Shown piece after piece: positions 8,783 to 17,033 of a DNA stretch of 64,000 nucleotides; within the stretch, counting starts at the first letter, position 1, and the number at the start of each line of letters is the position of its first letter. Made by a program: the position numbers and the translations under genes. The stretch is from Planctomycetota bacterium (GTDB lineage: Bacteria > Planctomycetota > Planctomycetia > Planctomycetales > Planctomycetaceae), in assembly GCA_014584345.1 (NCBI GenBank), contig JACTNB010000007.1:1-64000 (forward strand), in the 5' to 3' direction. The notes beneath the pieces were generated by a model that did no database searches, had not been told where the DNA came from, and worked only from the letters and a program-made list of their open reading frames with translations.

Positions 8783-9880
8783 GGCCGGTATAAGGATGAA
8801 AACGGCATCGAGCGTCGAGTTCCCTTGGCAACCGACAAGGCCTCTGCACAAGCAATGCTAAATGAGATCGTGAAGAAGGTGGAGCGCCGGATGGCCGGCA
8901 TCATCGATCGCTTCGATGCTCAGCGGACACGCCCGCTGAGCGAGCATCTCACGGACTTCGAGACGCACCTGCGATCGAAAGGAGTGAGCGCTCATCAGGT
9001 CAAGAGCGTGTTGTACCGGGCTCGGCGGATCATCGATGGCTGCAAGGCCAAGGTGATCGGCGATTTCCTCGCCAGTCGTGTCACTACGTTCCTGGCGGAA
9101 CTGCGGAAAGGCGGCCTCAGCATCCAGACCAGCAATCACTACCTGAGGTCTATCAAGCAGTTCACACGCTGGATGGTGAAAGACCAGCGAAATGGAGACG
9201 ATCCGCTGGCATTTATCGCCATGATGAATGTGCGGACTGACCGGCGGCACGATCGCAGGCCGTTGACCGACGCCGAGTTGAAAGCCGTCCTTGAGGCTGC
9301 TCAGAAAGGAAAGCCGAGCATGAAGCTCTCGGGGCCGGACCGAGCGATGCTGTATGCCACAGCCGCATACACTGGCCTCCGGACGAGCGAATTAGCGAGC
9401 CTGATACCAGCCAGTTTCAATCTCAAGTCGACGCCGAGCACGGTCACCGTGCAGGCGGCCTATTCGAAGCATCGGCGGGAAGATGTGCTGCCGGTTCATC
9501 CGAGCCTGGCTGAGATGCCGCGCCCTTGGCTCGCCACGAAGCCCGCGAACAAGCCGGTCTGGCCAGGGCAGTGGGCCAAGAACAAGAGCGGGGGGAAGAT
9601 GCTCCAGCGGGATCTCGAAGCAGCCGAAGTTCCCTATGTTGACGAGAATGGGTTGTACGCCGACTTTCACGCTCTGCGGCACACGTTCATCACGAACATG
9701 GTCAAGTCGGGAGTGGCTCCCAAGACGGCTCAGTCGCTCGCGCGGCACTGCACGATTGACCTGACGATGAACGTCTACACCTCACTGACCGTGAACGATC
9801 AGGCGGAGGCGCTCGCGGCGCTGCCGGGGGTTCCGCGTCCAGATACGCCGGTTTCTGAAGACACCAAGGAACCGGAGTGA
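8768..9880 (+). CDS. Tyrosine recombinase of island 1, 5'-truncated by the IS
   Basis: 370 residues. It has a SAM-like core-binding domain (about 50-150) and a catalytic domain with R near residue 204 (TGLRTSELAS), HALRH near 300 and the nucleophile tyrosine near 336 (MNVYTSL). The native N-terminus before GRYKDENGIERRV is missing: residues MQLAW come from the IS terminal repeat. The lost part would be the arm-binding segment, so recombination may be impaired. It resembles the integrase at 38348 throughout the catalytic half (LSGPDxAxL, WPGxWA, DFHALRxTFITN). It points toward the tRNA-Ser 3' half at 10082. Its stop overlaps a GTG-started frame (GTGA at 9877). Confidence 0.85.
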   Translation: MQLAWGRYKDENGIERRVPLATDKASAQAMLNEIVKKVERRMAGIIDRFDAQRTRPLSEHLTDFETHLRSKGVSAHQVKSVLYRARRIIDGCKAKVIGDFLASRVTTFLAELRKGGLSIQTSNHYLRSIKQFTRWMVKDQRNGDDPLAFIAMMNVRTDRRHDRRPLTDAELKAVLEAAQKGKPSMKLSGPDRAMLYATAAYTGLRTSELASLIPASFNLKSTPSTVTVQAAYSKHRREDVLPVHPSLAEMPRPWLATKPANKPVWPGQWAKNKSGGKMLQRDLEAAEVPYVDENGLYADFHALRHTFITNMVKSGVAPKTAQSLARHCTIDLTMNVYTSLTVNDQAEALAALPGVPRPDTPVSEDTKEPE

Positions 9881-9899
9881 GAGATGCTGGCCCGAAAAA

Positions 9900-9969
9900 G
9901 GTGCCCGCTATGGTGCCGAGAGGTGCCGCCAGTGTTGAGTTTGCGGCACAGGGTGCCGCTAGTGGTGCC
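9900..9969 (+). repeat. GGTGCC direct repeats, presumed arm-type sites of integrase 1
   Basis: Five copies of GGTGCC start at 9900, 9912, 9922, 9952 and 9964, with two pairs at 12-bp period. The same 12-bp period is found in the GTTGCAC pairs flanking island 2. The position between integrase and attachment core fits arm-binding sites of a tyrosine recombinase; that role is inferred. Confidence 0.45.
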
Positions 9970-10032
9970 AAACGCCTCGCATCGGAAGGGGACCAGTCTG
10001 CACCAGTTTGCACCGAAACCCCGGAAAACGAA

Positions 10033-10071
10033 GACGCCGGAACTCCCAACGAAGTGGGACGTTCCGGCGTC
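10033..10071 (+). repeat. Strong hairpin beside the attachment core of island 1
   Basis: GACGCCGGAAC pairs with GTTCCGGCGTC (11 bp), with an inner TCCCA/TGGGA extension and one bulged C. It ends 11 bases before the att core at 10082. A different hairpin sits at exactly the same distance from the core at 39689-39721. It may be a terminator of the integrase or tRNA transcript, or a recombination accessory structure. Confidence 0.6.
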
Positions 10072-10081
10072 AAATCGCGTC

Positions 10082-10151
<70 letters not shown>

Positions 10152-10353
10152 TTCAGAATGCCACAACCAACAACCTGACAACGACTTACAGGGCAGCCGT
10201 GCAAGCCGTTGCACACCATGTTGCACACTCAGTTCTGATGGCAAAATCTCGTCGGACTTAAAGGCTCTGATCGAAGTCTGGCCCAAGCTTCCGATCCACA
10301 TCCAGAAAGCCATTCTCGCGTTGGGATACTTGCCGCCGACAGGGGGTAAGTGA
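10152..10353 (+). other. Stranded integrase C-terminal tail (in frame with integrase 2 in the excised circle)
   Basis: This piece encodes about 66 residues ending DLKALIEVWPKLPIHIQKAILALGYL plus a short tail, with stop at 10351-10353. The WPxLPxxIxxAILAL pattern resembles C-terminal ends of planctomycete integrases. In the integrated state it is joined to the GTG-started frame at 9877 through the att core. If island 2 excises by exchange anywhere in the shared core, integrase 2 (38348 to 39801) plus 10152-10353 gives 1656 bases, a whole number of codons, with no stop. It would then be the natural C-terminus of a 551-residue integrase. Independent expression here is doubtful. Confidence 0.55.
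10208..10226 (+). repeat. GTTGCAC pair inside the left end of island 2
   Basis: GTTGCAC at 10208 and 10220, 12-bp period, same orientation and spacing as the pair at 39560/39572. In the circular form the two pairs would flank the att core on opposite sides, as arm-type integrase sites do. Confidence 0.55.
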
Positions 10354-11228
10354 TGCCCACGGAAACGCTCAAGGAAAAGGATGAGAGTACGGCCGCCCAT
10401 TCACAACTGGCAACTGTGGATGAAACTTCGGGGAGCGATGAGAAACCCGTCACCAGCGATCCCCCAAACATTGGGGCTAAGGCAACCGATGGCGAGAGTC
10501 TGCTGAAGCTCATTATCAAACAGCAGCTTCAATACTTCATCGACCGGACGGGAGAACCGTGCCTGGTCATTCCAGAAGACAAGCCGGAGCGGGCATATCC
10601 AATCCAGTCACGGCGTGCAAAAGCATACCTTGCCACCCTTGCCTGGAAATCCGGTCACCTAATCAAGAAAGCCGAACTCGAACGAGTTTTGCGGGTGCTG
10701 GAGGGACTCGCCTGGGAGCAATCTCCACGCGACGCGACCCGCGATCAAATCTGGAATTCGCTTCAGGACAAACCGGCTCTTCAAGTCCTGATCGAATTTA
10801 TGGGAAGTAGAGCCGCACATGAAGCATTAATGCACGAACTTCTTGGCCAGCTTCGTGAGGAAGCGGCCAAGTTGAAATTCGACATGTACTCGAAGCGATG
10901 GCCGAAGACGGCGGCTCACCTAAGTGCCCAACTTCGCAACGAGCAAAACCAAGCGATCCTGGAACAGTGCGGGGTTGCTGTTGCTATCAAACGGGGCAGG
11001 GACGGTGCCAAAGTCTTTCTCAAAAGTGTGACGCCGCGAATCCCGGATGACGCCGATAGGCCTTCGGCGTCACCACCGGCGTCACAGGATAACTCAAGGC
11101 CAGAAAGCAACTTGCCTCACCGTGACGCTGGTGACGGCGAAAAGAAGAAACTGGAAGACCTGATCCGGAGGCGGATCGACCAACACCCAAACCCTCAACC
11201 GATTCAGAGGAGAAATGAACATGACTGA
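10353..11228 (+). CDS. Primase-associated replication protein of the island (putative)
   Basis: 291 residues. The ATG at 10353 overlaps the stop of the preceding frame (TGATG) behind AGGGGG; an adjacent GTG at 10350 is the alternative start. After a disordered acidic N-terminus (1-50) comes GEPCLVIPEDKPERAYPIQSRRAKAYLATL, a pattern found in accessory regions of primase/helicase proteins of mobile elements. The middle (MHELLGQLREEAAKLKFDMYSKRWPKTAAHLSAQLR ... QCGVAVAIKR) resembles the C-terminal DNA-binding part of such proteins. No catalytic primase or helicase motif is visible. The C-terminus is again disordered. It overlaps the next gene, a clamp-loader-like ATPase. Function is inferred from weak similarity and context. 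Confidence 0.6.
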   Translation: MPTETLKEKDESTAAHSQLATVDETSGSDEKPVTSDPPNIGAKATDGESLLKLIIKQQLQYFIDRTGEPCLVIPEDKPERAYPIQSRRAKAYLATLAWKSGHLIKKAELERVLRVLEGLAWEQSPRDATRDQIWNSLQDKPALQVLIEFMGSRAAHEALMHELLGQLREEAAKLKFDMYSKRWPKTAAHLSAQLRNEQNQAILEQCGVAVAIKRGRDGAKVFLKSVTPRIPDDADRPSASPPASQDNSRPESNLPHRDAGDGEKKKLEDLIRRRIDQHPNPQPIQRRNEHD

Positions 11229-12000
11229 AATCAAACGCTGGATACCCAATAGCTGGGGAGATGTCGTCGGCAACCCAGATTTGGTGGAACACTTTCAGGA
11301 CATCCTGCACGCGAGCCTTGATGGCGAGTTCCAAGGCTTAAACACGCTCGTCACCGGGGAATCAAGGTCTGGAAAGACATCCATCGTCAAGCTGTTCATC
11401 AGGTGCCTGTATTGCGACAAGCTGGATCGGGAAACACTCACACCGTGCAAGTTCGAGTGCGATAACTGCCGGGCCGACGTGAACCTTTTTGGTTTGGAGG
11501 GAATGCACGTTCGGCTGCAGGATCGGAATATTCACTATCTACCGATCGACTGCACAAGCGTCTCGGAGAAGGACCTCAAAGACCGTCTGGTTGATCTGCG
11601 GGACTATGGCGGGTTCCGGATTGTGTTCCTGGACGAGGCTCATCGACTGGTTCGACGCAACATGGACGAGCAACTGCTCAAGCCATCCGAAGAGCGAGCC
11701 AACACCATGTGGATTGTGACGTCCGCAGTGACCGGCGAGCTGGAGAAGATGTTTAAGAGGCGATTCGTCCGCCTGCAAACTGAACGAGCTTCGGTTGATG
11801 ACTTCTCGCTCTGGCTGACGGACCGTTGTCACGAGTTCGAGATTCAGATCGATGAACCATCGACGATTATCCGGCTTGCTGAACGATCAAATCAAAGCCC
11901 AGGAGACGCTTTGCAAGTCTTGTCACGTGCAGCCATCAAAAGACCCAAACAACTGACGCGGAAGCTCGTTGAGAGTCATCATTTCGAGATCAACGACTGA
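11221..12000 (+). CDS. DnaX/clamp-loader-like AAA+ ATPase
   Basis: 259 residues. The second ATG (11221) has AGGAG 8 bp upstream and is preferred over the ATG at 11215. Walker A is GESRSGKTS (near residue 45), Walker B IVFLDEAHRL (near 140), with a sensor-like TSAV and an arginine-rich FKRRFVRL. Between them lie four cysteines, C-x(n)-C ... CKFECDNC, in the position of the zinc module of DNA polymerase III gamma/tau. It is shorter than cellular DnaX (no polymerase-binding C-terminus). Likely role: ATP-driven loading or remodelling in replication of the island, together with the upstream gene. A terminator follows directly. Confidence 0.75.
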   Translation: MTEIKRWIPNSWGDVVGNPDLVEHFQDILHASLDGEFQGLNTLVTGESRSGKTSIVKLFIRCLYCDKLDRETLTPCKFECDNCRADVNLFGLEGMHVRLQDRNIHYLPIDCTSVSEKDLKDRLVDLRDYGGFRIVFLDEAHRLVRRNMDEQLLKPSEERANTMWIVTSAVTGELEKMFKRRFVRLQTERASVDDFSLWLTDRCHEFEIQIDEPSTIIRLAERSNQSPGDALQVLSRAAIKRPKQLTRKLVESHHFEIND

Positions 12001-12027
12001 CACGCTCTCGAACTGTGATTGATAAAC

Positions 12028-12062
12028 AGCCCTGTGCTCCCAGCGGACCACGGGGCTTTTTT
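12028..12062 (+). terminator. Rho-independent terminator after the clamp-loader-like gene
   Basis: AGCCCTGTG pairs with CACGGGGCT (9 bp, one G-T) around a 12-nt loop, followed by six T. It closes the two-gene replication operon. Confidence 0.85.
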
Positions 12063-12482
12063 ATGGCCCGAGGAAACCGGAAAGCTGGAACCAACGAAGA
12101 CCTCATTCGTTATGTCCGTAAGGGAGAAAGCAGACGCGGATTTCGTGGTGAACCCCACGGACGCCAAGTCAACGGTGAGCTAGGAGCCGTTAATCCCGAA
12201 GCATGACTGCCGACTCTGTCATCCCCAAGATAAAGCCAATGAGTGCCACAATCAGCCAGAGCCGACCAAACACAAACTCCAGACTCCGGGGAAAACCAGA
12301 CACACAGATCAGGAAGAAACAGGACCAGAAAGAACAGAAACAGTGGGAACAGGAAGAGAAAGAACATCAGGACAGGAAACACAAACGACAGGAACAGAAA
12401 CAACAGGCATCTATCTACAACATAGGAAAGTAATAGGGAATCCAGAGTTAACAGACTCGAATCCTGAAGTGAGACCAGAGAC
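12063..12482 (+). other. Gene-poor stretch with a purine-rich low-complexity block
   Basis: About 420 bp without a convincing gene. From about 12290 to 12430 the plus strand is strongly purine-rich with recurring AGGAACAGAAA-like units. One frame (12203-12433) would give a Lys/Gln/Glu-rich 76-residue peptide, but the other frames are equally low in complexity and no ribosome site stands out. It could be a helical small protein, an iteron-like region or untranslated leader. Confidence 0.4.
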
Positions 12483-12842
12483 ATGAAACAGAGAGAAACC
12501 AACCCGACCGTGAAAGGGGCTGTCGGAACGACACGCCCCAAGAGCAGTGTACTACCCGAGGGATTCAAATGGCTCAACGTCCCTATTCCGAAGGCAGTTC
12601 ACGCTCATGCTCACTACATGGCCGGTCTCTCGAACATGTCCCTGAAAGAGTATGTGGCATGGTTCCTGCGGACAGCCCGGCCTTGTACCGAGGCGGACCA
12701 GTCGCAGGACATACCCAATCTCCCTGCACAATCGACTTTTCCTGATCCAGGATGCTCCGCATCTCGTTCAGGAGAGGTCGCCGTGCTCGAATCCCCCAAT
12801 GAGCTTGAGCGAGAACAGCCCCATGAAAACGATCACCATTGA
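12483..12842 (+). CDS. Small protein with possible ribbon-helix-helix fold
   Basis: 119 residues. The central segment FKWLNVPIPKAVHAHAHYMAGLSNMSLKEYVAWFLRTARP has a short beta strand (LNVPIP) followed by two helices with a turn, as in ribbon-helix-helix DNA-binding proteins. The C-terminal third is disordered and acidic. It overlaps the next gene by 20 nt. A regulator or partition-type role is possible; the evidence is only the pattern. Confidence 0.5.
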   Translation: MKQRETNPTVKGAVGTTRPKSSVLPEGFKWLNVPIPKAVHAHAHYMAGLSNMSLKEYVAWFLRTARPCTEADQSQDIPNLPAQSTFPDPGCSASRSGEVAVLESPNELEREQPHENDHH

Positions 12843-13269
12843 CGCGGTAACGACAACCCCGGAACACGCGAATCCACAGATCAAGTCAGTCAGATGGCGA
12901 CCTGACTTTGAGCACCCCGAATCTCGTCCCAAGTCTGAAGCTCTGGCCATCAAAAAGGAACGACGACCGGGAATCTGGTACGTCAATCCCGTTGGGACCG
13001 TCCATGCGTCCGAGGACTCGGAAGACTTCCTGAAAGCCGTCCACAAGAAACAACGCGAGTGGTATCGCCACCTGTCCCGACAGTTCAAAAACGGATGGAG
13101 GCGAGCAAAGAGAGCGGAGAAAGACCTGTGGAAACTGGCTTACGAGTATGATGGCATCGTCGTCATCAATGTCGTCATCCTGAGATTTGAGGCCTGGGAT
13201 TACACCAGACGGCAAGGCTCCTCTGCACAGAAAAGAGTTACGACTAGACACACACATGCCATTTCGTAA
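12823..13269 (+). CDS. Hypothetical island protein
   Basis: 148 residues from ATG 12823 (MKTITIDAV). The long upstream extension of the frame would overlap the previous gene completely and is rejected. It is basic and tryptophan-containing (VRWRPDFEHPESRPKSEALAIKKERRPGIWYVNP; QFKNGWRRAKRAEKDLWKLAYEYDGIVVINVVIL). No family is recognised. It is the last gene before the promoter of the restriction-modification locus. Confidence 0.5.
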   Translation: MKTITIDAVTTTPEHANPQIKSVRWRPDFEHPESRPKSEALAIKKERRPGIWYVNPVGTVHASEDSEDFLKAVHKKQREWYRHLSRQFKNGWRRAKRAEKDLWKLAYEYDGIVVINVVILRFEAWDYTRRQGSSAQKRVTTRHTHAIS

Positions 13270-13291
13270 CACAAAAACTCAAAGAAGAACA

Positions 13292-13319
13292 TTGACAAGG
13301 GCGGGTCGCCCGGTACAAT
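13292..13319 (+). promoter_or_regulatory. Strong sigma70-type promoter of the restriction-modification locus
   Basis: TTGACA, 16-bp spacer, TACAAT: a perfect -35 and near-perfect -10. The spacer holds the palindrome GGGCG-GGT-CGCCC, which could be an operator between the promoter boxes. It is the only clear promoter before the nine-gene run 13374-25948, in which many genes overlap or nearly touch. Confidence 0.7.
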
Positions 13320-13373
13320 CGATGCCAGACAGCCGGAAATGGGTCCGGTTGCAACGATTGCCAAGACCACGCG

Positions 13374-13958
13374 ATGCCAAGTGTTCACCTCCCGCTGGGA
13401 GAAGTCGCCTCGATCTATGTCGGCTTGCCGACCAAAGCTTCCGAAACTCGTGAAGCTGGACGATCGGGGAACGTCCTGACTGTCCGAAACCTCAGCGGGA
13501 CTGGATTAGACCTGGACAACCTGACCGACATCGATGTCTCGGAGCGTGACGTCGAGAAGTATCGAGTCCAGCCGGGAGACCTTATTGTTTCCTCCCGCAG
13601 CACAAGTCTCAGGTCAGCTATCGTGCCTGAGCGAGCGGGCGGACTGCTCATCAACGCCACTCTTCTTGGCGTTCGCTCCACCACCATCCTGCCCCGGCTC
13701 CTGGCTGCCTGGTTTGAGTCTCCCGAAGGAATGCTCGAACTGGAAAACATCTCGCAGTCCGGGACCCACCAAATGAACATCACCGTGTCCGGACTGGGGA
13801 AGATCATAGTCCCCGTTCCCGACCTGGATGTTCAACGTCGGTTGGTGGATCTGCTCGATACAGCAGACGCAGCCTACATGTCCGCAATCCAGGCCGCAGA
13901 GGATCGCCGCCGCATCGCCAATGAAGTCGTCGTCAACAACATGAAAGAAGCCAACTGA
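13374..13958 (+). CDS. Single-TRD type I specificity-like protein (half HsdS)
   Basis: 194 residues, about half a normal HsdS. It matches one target-recognition domain plus one conserved helix: VHLPLGEVASIYVG at the start, VLTVRNLSGTGLDL, VQPGDLIVSSRSTSL, ISQSGTHQMNITVSGLGKIIVPVPDLDVQRRLVDLLDTADAAY as the TRD end and helical spacer. Half-S proteins can dimerise to form a full specificity unit, or can be anti-restriction or phase-variation partners. Its stop overlaps the hsdM start (TGATG). A complete HsdS is also present downstream, so this locus has two S-type genes. The start lacks a clear ribosome site. Confidence 0.75.
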   Translation: MPSVHLPLGEVASIYVGLPTKASETREAGRSGNVLTVRNLSGTGLDLDNLTDIDVSERDVEKYRVQPGDLIVSSRSTSLRSAIVPERAGGLLINATLLGVRSTTILPRLLAAWFESPEGMLELENISQSGTHQMNITVSGLGKIIVPVPDLDVQRRLVDLLDTADAAYMSAIQAAEDRRRIANEVVVNNMKEAN

Positions 13959-15772
13959 TGTCAGCCCCCAGAATTATCACTCGTGAAGAACTCGACCGAC
14001 TCCTGTGGGGGGCGGCGGATATCCTGCGTGGAACAACCGACGCAGCTGACTTCAAGAACCACATCTTGAGCCTGCTCTTCCTGAAACGTCTCAACGACGT
14101 CTTCCTGGAGCGTCGTCAGGAGATCATCGACGAGTACGTCAAGTCGGGGAAATCCGAGGAACAGGCGGTCGAGTTCGCGGAAGACCCAGACGAATACGGT
14201 CGCGGAAGCTACTACATTCCTCCGAAAGCCCGGTGGGCCGAACTGATGAAGGTCCCGGAGAACCGGGCCGAGGAAATCGACATCGCCCTGCAGGCGGTTG
14301 AAGACGAGAACGGCGACATCTTCAATGGCATCCTGACCAGTGTCCGGTTCAATGACGAACGTCGTTTTGGTGGCAACGCCAAAGACCTCGATGCCTTCAT
14401 GCAGCGGCTGTTGACCCACTTTGCCAACATCCCGCTCGGCAACCAGAACCTGATCGATCCCGACATTCTCGGGGAAAGCTACGAATACCTCATCGACCGC
14501 TTCGCGGATGGGGCCGGAAAGAAAGGGGGCGAATATCGCACTCCTCCGATGGTCGTCCGCACCATCGTGGAAATCCTCCAGCCTCAGGAAGGAATGCGAA
14601 TCCACGATCCCACCTGTGGAACCGGGGGGATGTTGATCGGCAGTGGACGATACGTCGAAGACCATGGCGGGAACGTCAAAAACATCAGCCTGCTGGGACA
14701 GGAGAAAAACTACAGCACCTGGGCCATCGCCAAGTTCAACATGCTGCTGCACAACTTCCCCGATGGCCGCATCGAATTGGGAGACACCATTCTCAGCCCC
14801 AAGCTGGAAGAAGGGGGCGTTCTGCAAACCTTCGACCGCATCATCGCCAATCCCCCGTTCAGTCTGAAGGAATGGCACGGCGTCGAAGCCGATCAGGATA
14901 CCGGCAAGGTCGACAGCAAGAAGGTGAAGGAACGCTGGCAGAACGACAGCTATCGACGCTTCAGTCGGGGCATTCCGCCAACAACCAAAGGGGACACCGC
15001 GTTCCTGCAACACATGGTTCAGGTCTGCAACGACCGGGGCATGGTTGGTGTGGTCATGCCACACGGGGTTCTGTTTCGGGGTGGTTCTGAAGCCTCTGTC
15101 CGTCAAGCCCTGTTGCAGGAAGACCTGTTCGAGGCGGTCATCGGACTGCCGGAGAAACTGTTCTACGGCACCGGCATCCCCGCTTCACTGCTGATCCTCA
15201 ACAAGCAGAAACCGGACGATCGGAAAGGGCACGTCCTGTTTATCGATGCCTCTGCCGAAGGGTTCTACCACGAGGGGAAGAACCGCAACTCACTCCGCTG
15301 GGAAGACATTCTGCGAATCGTCAGCGTCTTCAATGCCTGGGCGGACCCGGAGCGGATTCCGGAAGCCGTGGAGCAACTCGCGAAAAGCTGGATTGACGGC
15401 TACGAACTGCACCGCAAGCGGCAACTCAAACGTGCCCCTAACAAAGAACTGAAGGATCGGATCGACGCACGTTTCGACCGTGAAGAGGCGGAAGTTCAAG
15501 CGGCTCAGGCAGCGGTGATGGATTGGTTTCAGGCAGAACATCCGGGCGGCCGGACCAGTCTGGAGAAGTTTGCCAATGTGGTCTCCCTGGAAGAGATCGA
15601 ACAGGAGAACGACTTCAATCTGAACATCAGCCGCTACGTGGACACCTCGGACCCACCGCCGCAGATGAACGTGAAGGCCGAACTGAAGAAGCTCCGGAAA
15701 CTCGAAGAGAAGCGAGATGCCGCTGAGCAGAAGATGAACCAGCTTCTGGAGGAACTCGGCTATGGCGTCTAA
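13958..15772 (+). CDS. hsdM: Type I restriction-modification methyltransferase HsdM
   Basis: 604 residues. The N-terminal helical domain contains SLLFLKRLNDVF. The SAM-binding motif is HDPTCGTGGML (near residue 213) and the catalytic motif IIANPPFS (near 298), typical of N6-adenine methylases. The C-terminus is a long coiled coil (LRKLEEKRDAAEQKMNQLLEEL) that contacts HsdS. With HsdS it methylates the target sequence and with HsdR it forms the restriction complex. It overlaps hsdS by 11 nt, consistent with coupled translation. Confidence 0.96.
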   Translation: MSAPRIITREELDRLLWGAADILRGTTDAADFKNHILSLLFLKRLNDVFLERRQEIIDEYVKSGKSEEQAVEFAEDPDEYGRGSYYIPPKARWAELMKVPENRAEEIDIALQAVEDENGDIFNGILTSVRFNDERRFGGNAKDLDAFMQRLLTHFANIPLGNQNLIDPDILGESYEYLIDRFADGAGKKGGEYRTPPMVVRTIVEILQPQEGMRIHDPTCGTGGMLIGSGRYVEDHGGNVKNISLLGQEKNYSTWAIAKFNMLLHNFPDGRIELGDTILSPKLEEGGVLQTFDRIIANPPFSLKEWHGVEADQDTGKVDSKKVKERWQNDSYRRFSRGIPPTTKGDTAFLQHMVQVCNDRGMVGVVMPHGVLFRGGSEASVRQALLQEDLFEAVIGLPEKLFYGTGIPASLLILNKQKPDDRKGHVLFIDASAEGFYHEGKNRNSLRWEDILRIVSVFNAWADPERIPEAVEQLAKSWIDGYELHRKRQLKRAPNKELKDRIDARFDREEAEVQAAQAAVMDWFQAEHPGGRTSLEKFANVVSLEEIEQENDFNLNISRYVDTSDPPPQMNVKAELKKLRKLEEKRDAAEQKMNQLLEELGYGV

Positions 15773-17033
15773 TGGAAAGCTCCCAGATAGTTGGAAGCAA
15801 ACTACTCTCGGGGATATCTCGGACGTTCGACGAGGAGCATCACCTCGTCCAATCGGGAACCCGAAGTGGTTCAGCGATCACGGTCCAGGTTGGGTCCGCA
15901 TCGTCGATGTTACAAGGTCAAGAAAATACCTCCGGCAAACCGAGCAGAAGCTTTCAGAGGCTGGGGCAAAGAAAAGCGTTCGAGTGGCACCAGGTGATGT
16001 GATAATGAGCATCTGTGCGACAATAGGCTGTCCCGTGATCGTCGACCTAGACGCCTGCATCCACGACGGATTCGTGCTATTCGACAAGTTGTCCACCTCA
16101 GTTGACCCCGAGTATTTATGTGCCTTCCTTAGTCAAGAGTCTGAGCGATTTGCGAGACAAGGGCAGAAAGGCACTCAGGGGAACCTGAACACAACCATCG
16201 TCAAGGGCACTCCTTTCCCGCTACCCCCCAAAGGCGTACAGTCTCAAATCGTCAACATACTAAACTCCGTCGACGAAGCGATCGAAGCGACGCGAGCAGT
16301 GATCGATCAGACCCGCAGGCTCAAAACCGCCCTGCTGCAAGACCTCCTCACCAACGGCCTCCCCGGTCGGCATCAGAAGTTCACCCGAGTCTACCGAATT
16401 GGGAAAGTGCCGAAAGCATGGTCAGAGACGCGTATCGAACAAGCTGCGGAAGTCACTCAGGGAATTGCGTTGGGGCCATCACGAGTCGCCAGACAGAATC
16501 CCACTCCATATCTCCGTGTTGCCAATGTCCACCAGGGTGTAATCCATCTTGATGAAATCAAGTGCATTGAGACCACCAGCAACGAGCGGGAGCAATATGC
16601 ACTGGATCTCGATGATGTCCTGATGGTTGAAGGGCATGCCAATATTGAAGAGTTAGGGAGGGCGGCACTTGTCCCCCGAGCCGCAGTTGGGATGGTGTTC
16701 CAAAACCACCTGTTTCGTGTTCGTACGGATCGCTCCAAACTCGATCCTCGTTTTCTGACACTTTGGATCAACAGCCATCCAGGCAGAGCCTATTTCAAGA
16801 TCTTCGGAGGAACAACGAGCGGTCTCAACACAGTCGGAAGCAATCAGATCCGTACGCTCCGGCTACCTCTTCCTCCGATCGACGAACAAAAGGAAATCTG
16901 CGATCTGGTCGAAGCGATTGAACAGCGGGGACTTCATTCCGAGAAAACACTAGAGCAACTTCAAACCGTCAAATCCGCCCTGAGCCAAGGCCTCCTGACG
17001 GGCCGCATCCCCGTGAAAGGAGGGAAGCTATGA
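15762..17033 (+). CDS. hsdS: Type I restriction specificity subunit HsdS
   Basis: 423 residues, with GGAGG upstream of the ATG. Two target-recognition domains are visible, each followed by a conserved helix: the first ends PLPPKGVQSQIVNILNSVDEAIEATRAVIDQTRRLKTALLQDLLTNGL, the second LPLPPIDEQKEICDLVEAIEQRGLHSEKTLEQLQTVKSALSQGLLTGRIPV. This two-fold layout defines a bipartite recognition sequence. It recruits HsdM and HsdR. The stop overlaps the next start by 4 nt. Confidence 0.95.
   Translation: MASNGKLPDSWKQTTLGDISDVRRGASPRPIGNPKWFSDHGPGWVRIVDVTRSRKYLRQTEQKLSEAGAKKSVRVAPGDVIMSICATIGCPVIVDLDACIHDGFVLFDKLSTSVDPEYLCAFLSQESERFARQGQKGTQGNLNTTIVKGTPFPLPPKGVQSQIVNILNSVDEAIEATRAVIDQTRRLKTALLQDLLTNGLPGRHQKFTRVYRIGKVPKAWSETRIEQAAEVTQGIALGPSRVARQNPTPYLRVANVHQGVIHLDEIKCIETTSNEREQYALDLDDVLMVEGHANIEELGRAALVPRAAVGMVFQNHLFRVRTDRSKLDPRFLTLWINSHPGRAYFKIFGGTTSGLNTVGSNQIRTLRLPLPPIDEQKEICDLVEAIEQRGLHSEKTLEQLQTVKSALSQGLLTGRIPVKGGKL

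Noticed and set aside
7505..8795. Target-site duplication of the ISAs1 element
   Set aside because: The bases outside the two inverted repeats do not match; a deletion at insertion is more likely.
12110..12577. Hydrophobic minus-strand frame
   Set aside because: The hydrophobicity results from the purine-rich plus strand read in reverse; no start or context support.
13961..15106. 381-codon minus-strand open frame
   Set aside because: Antisense of hsdM; composition is a codon-bias artefact.
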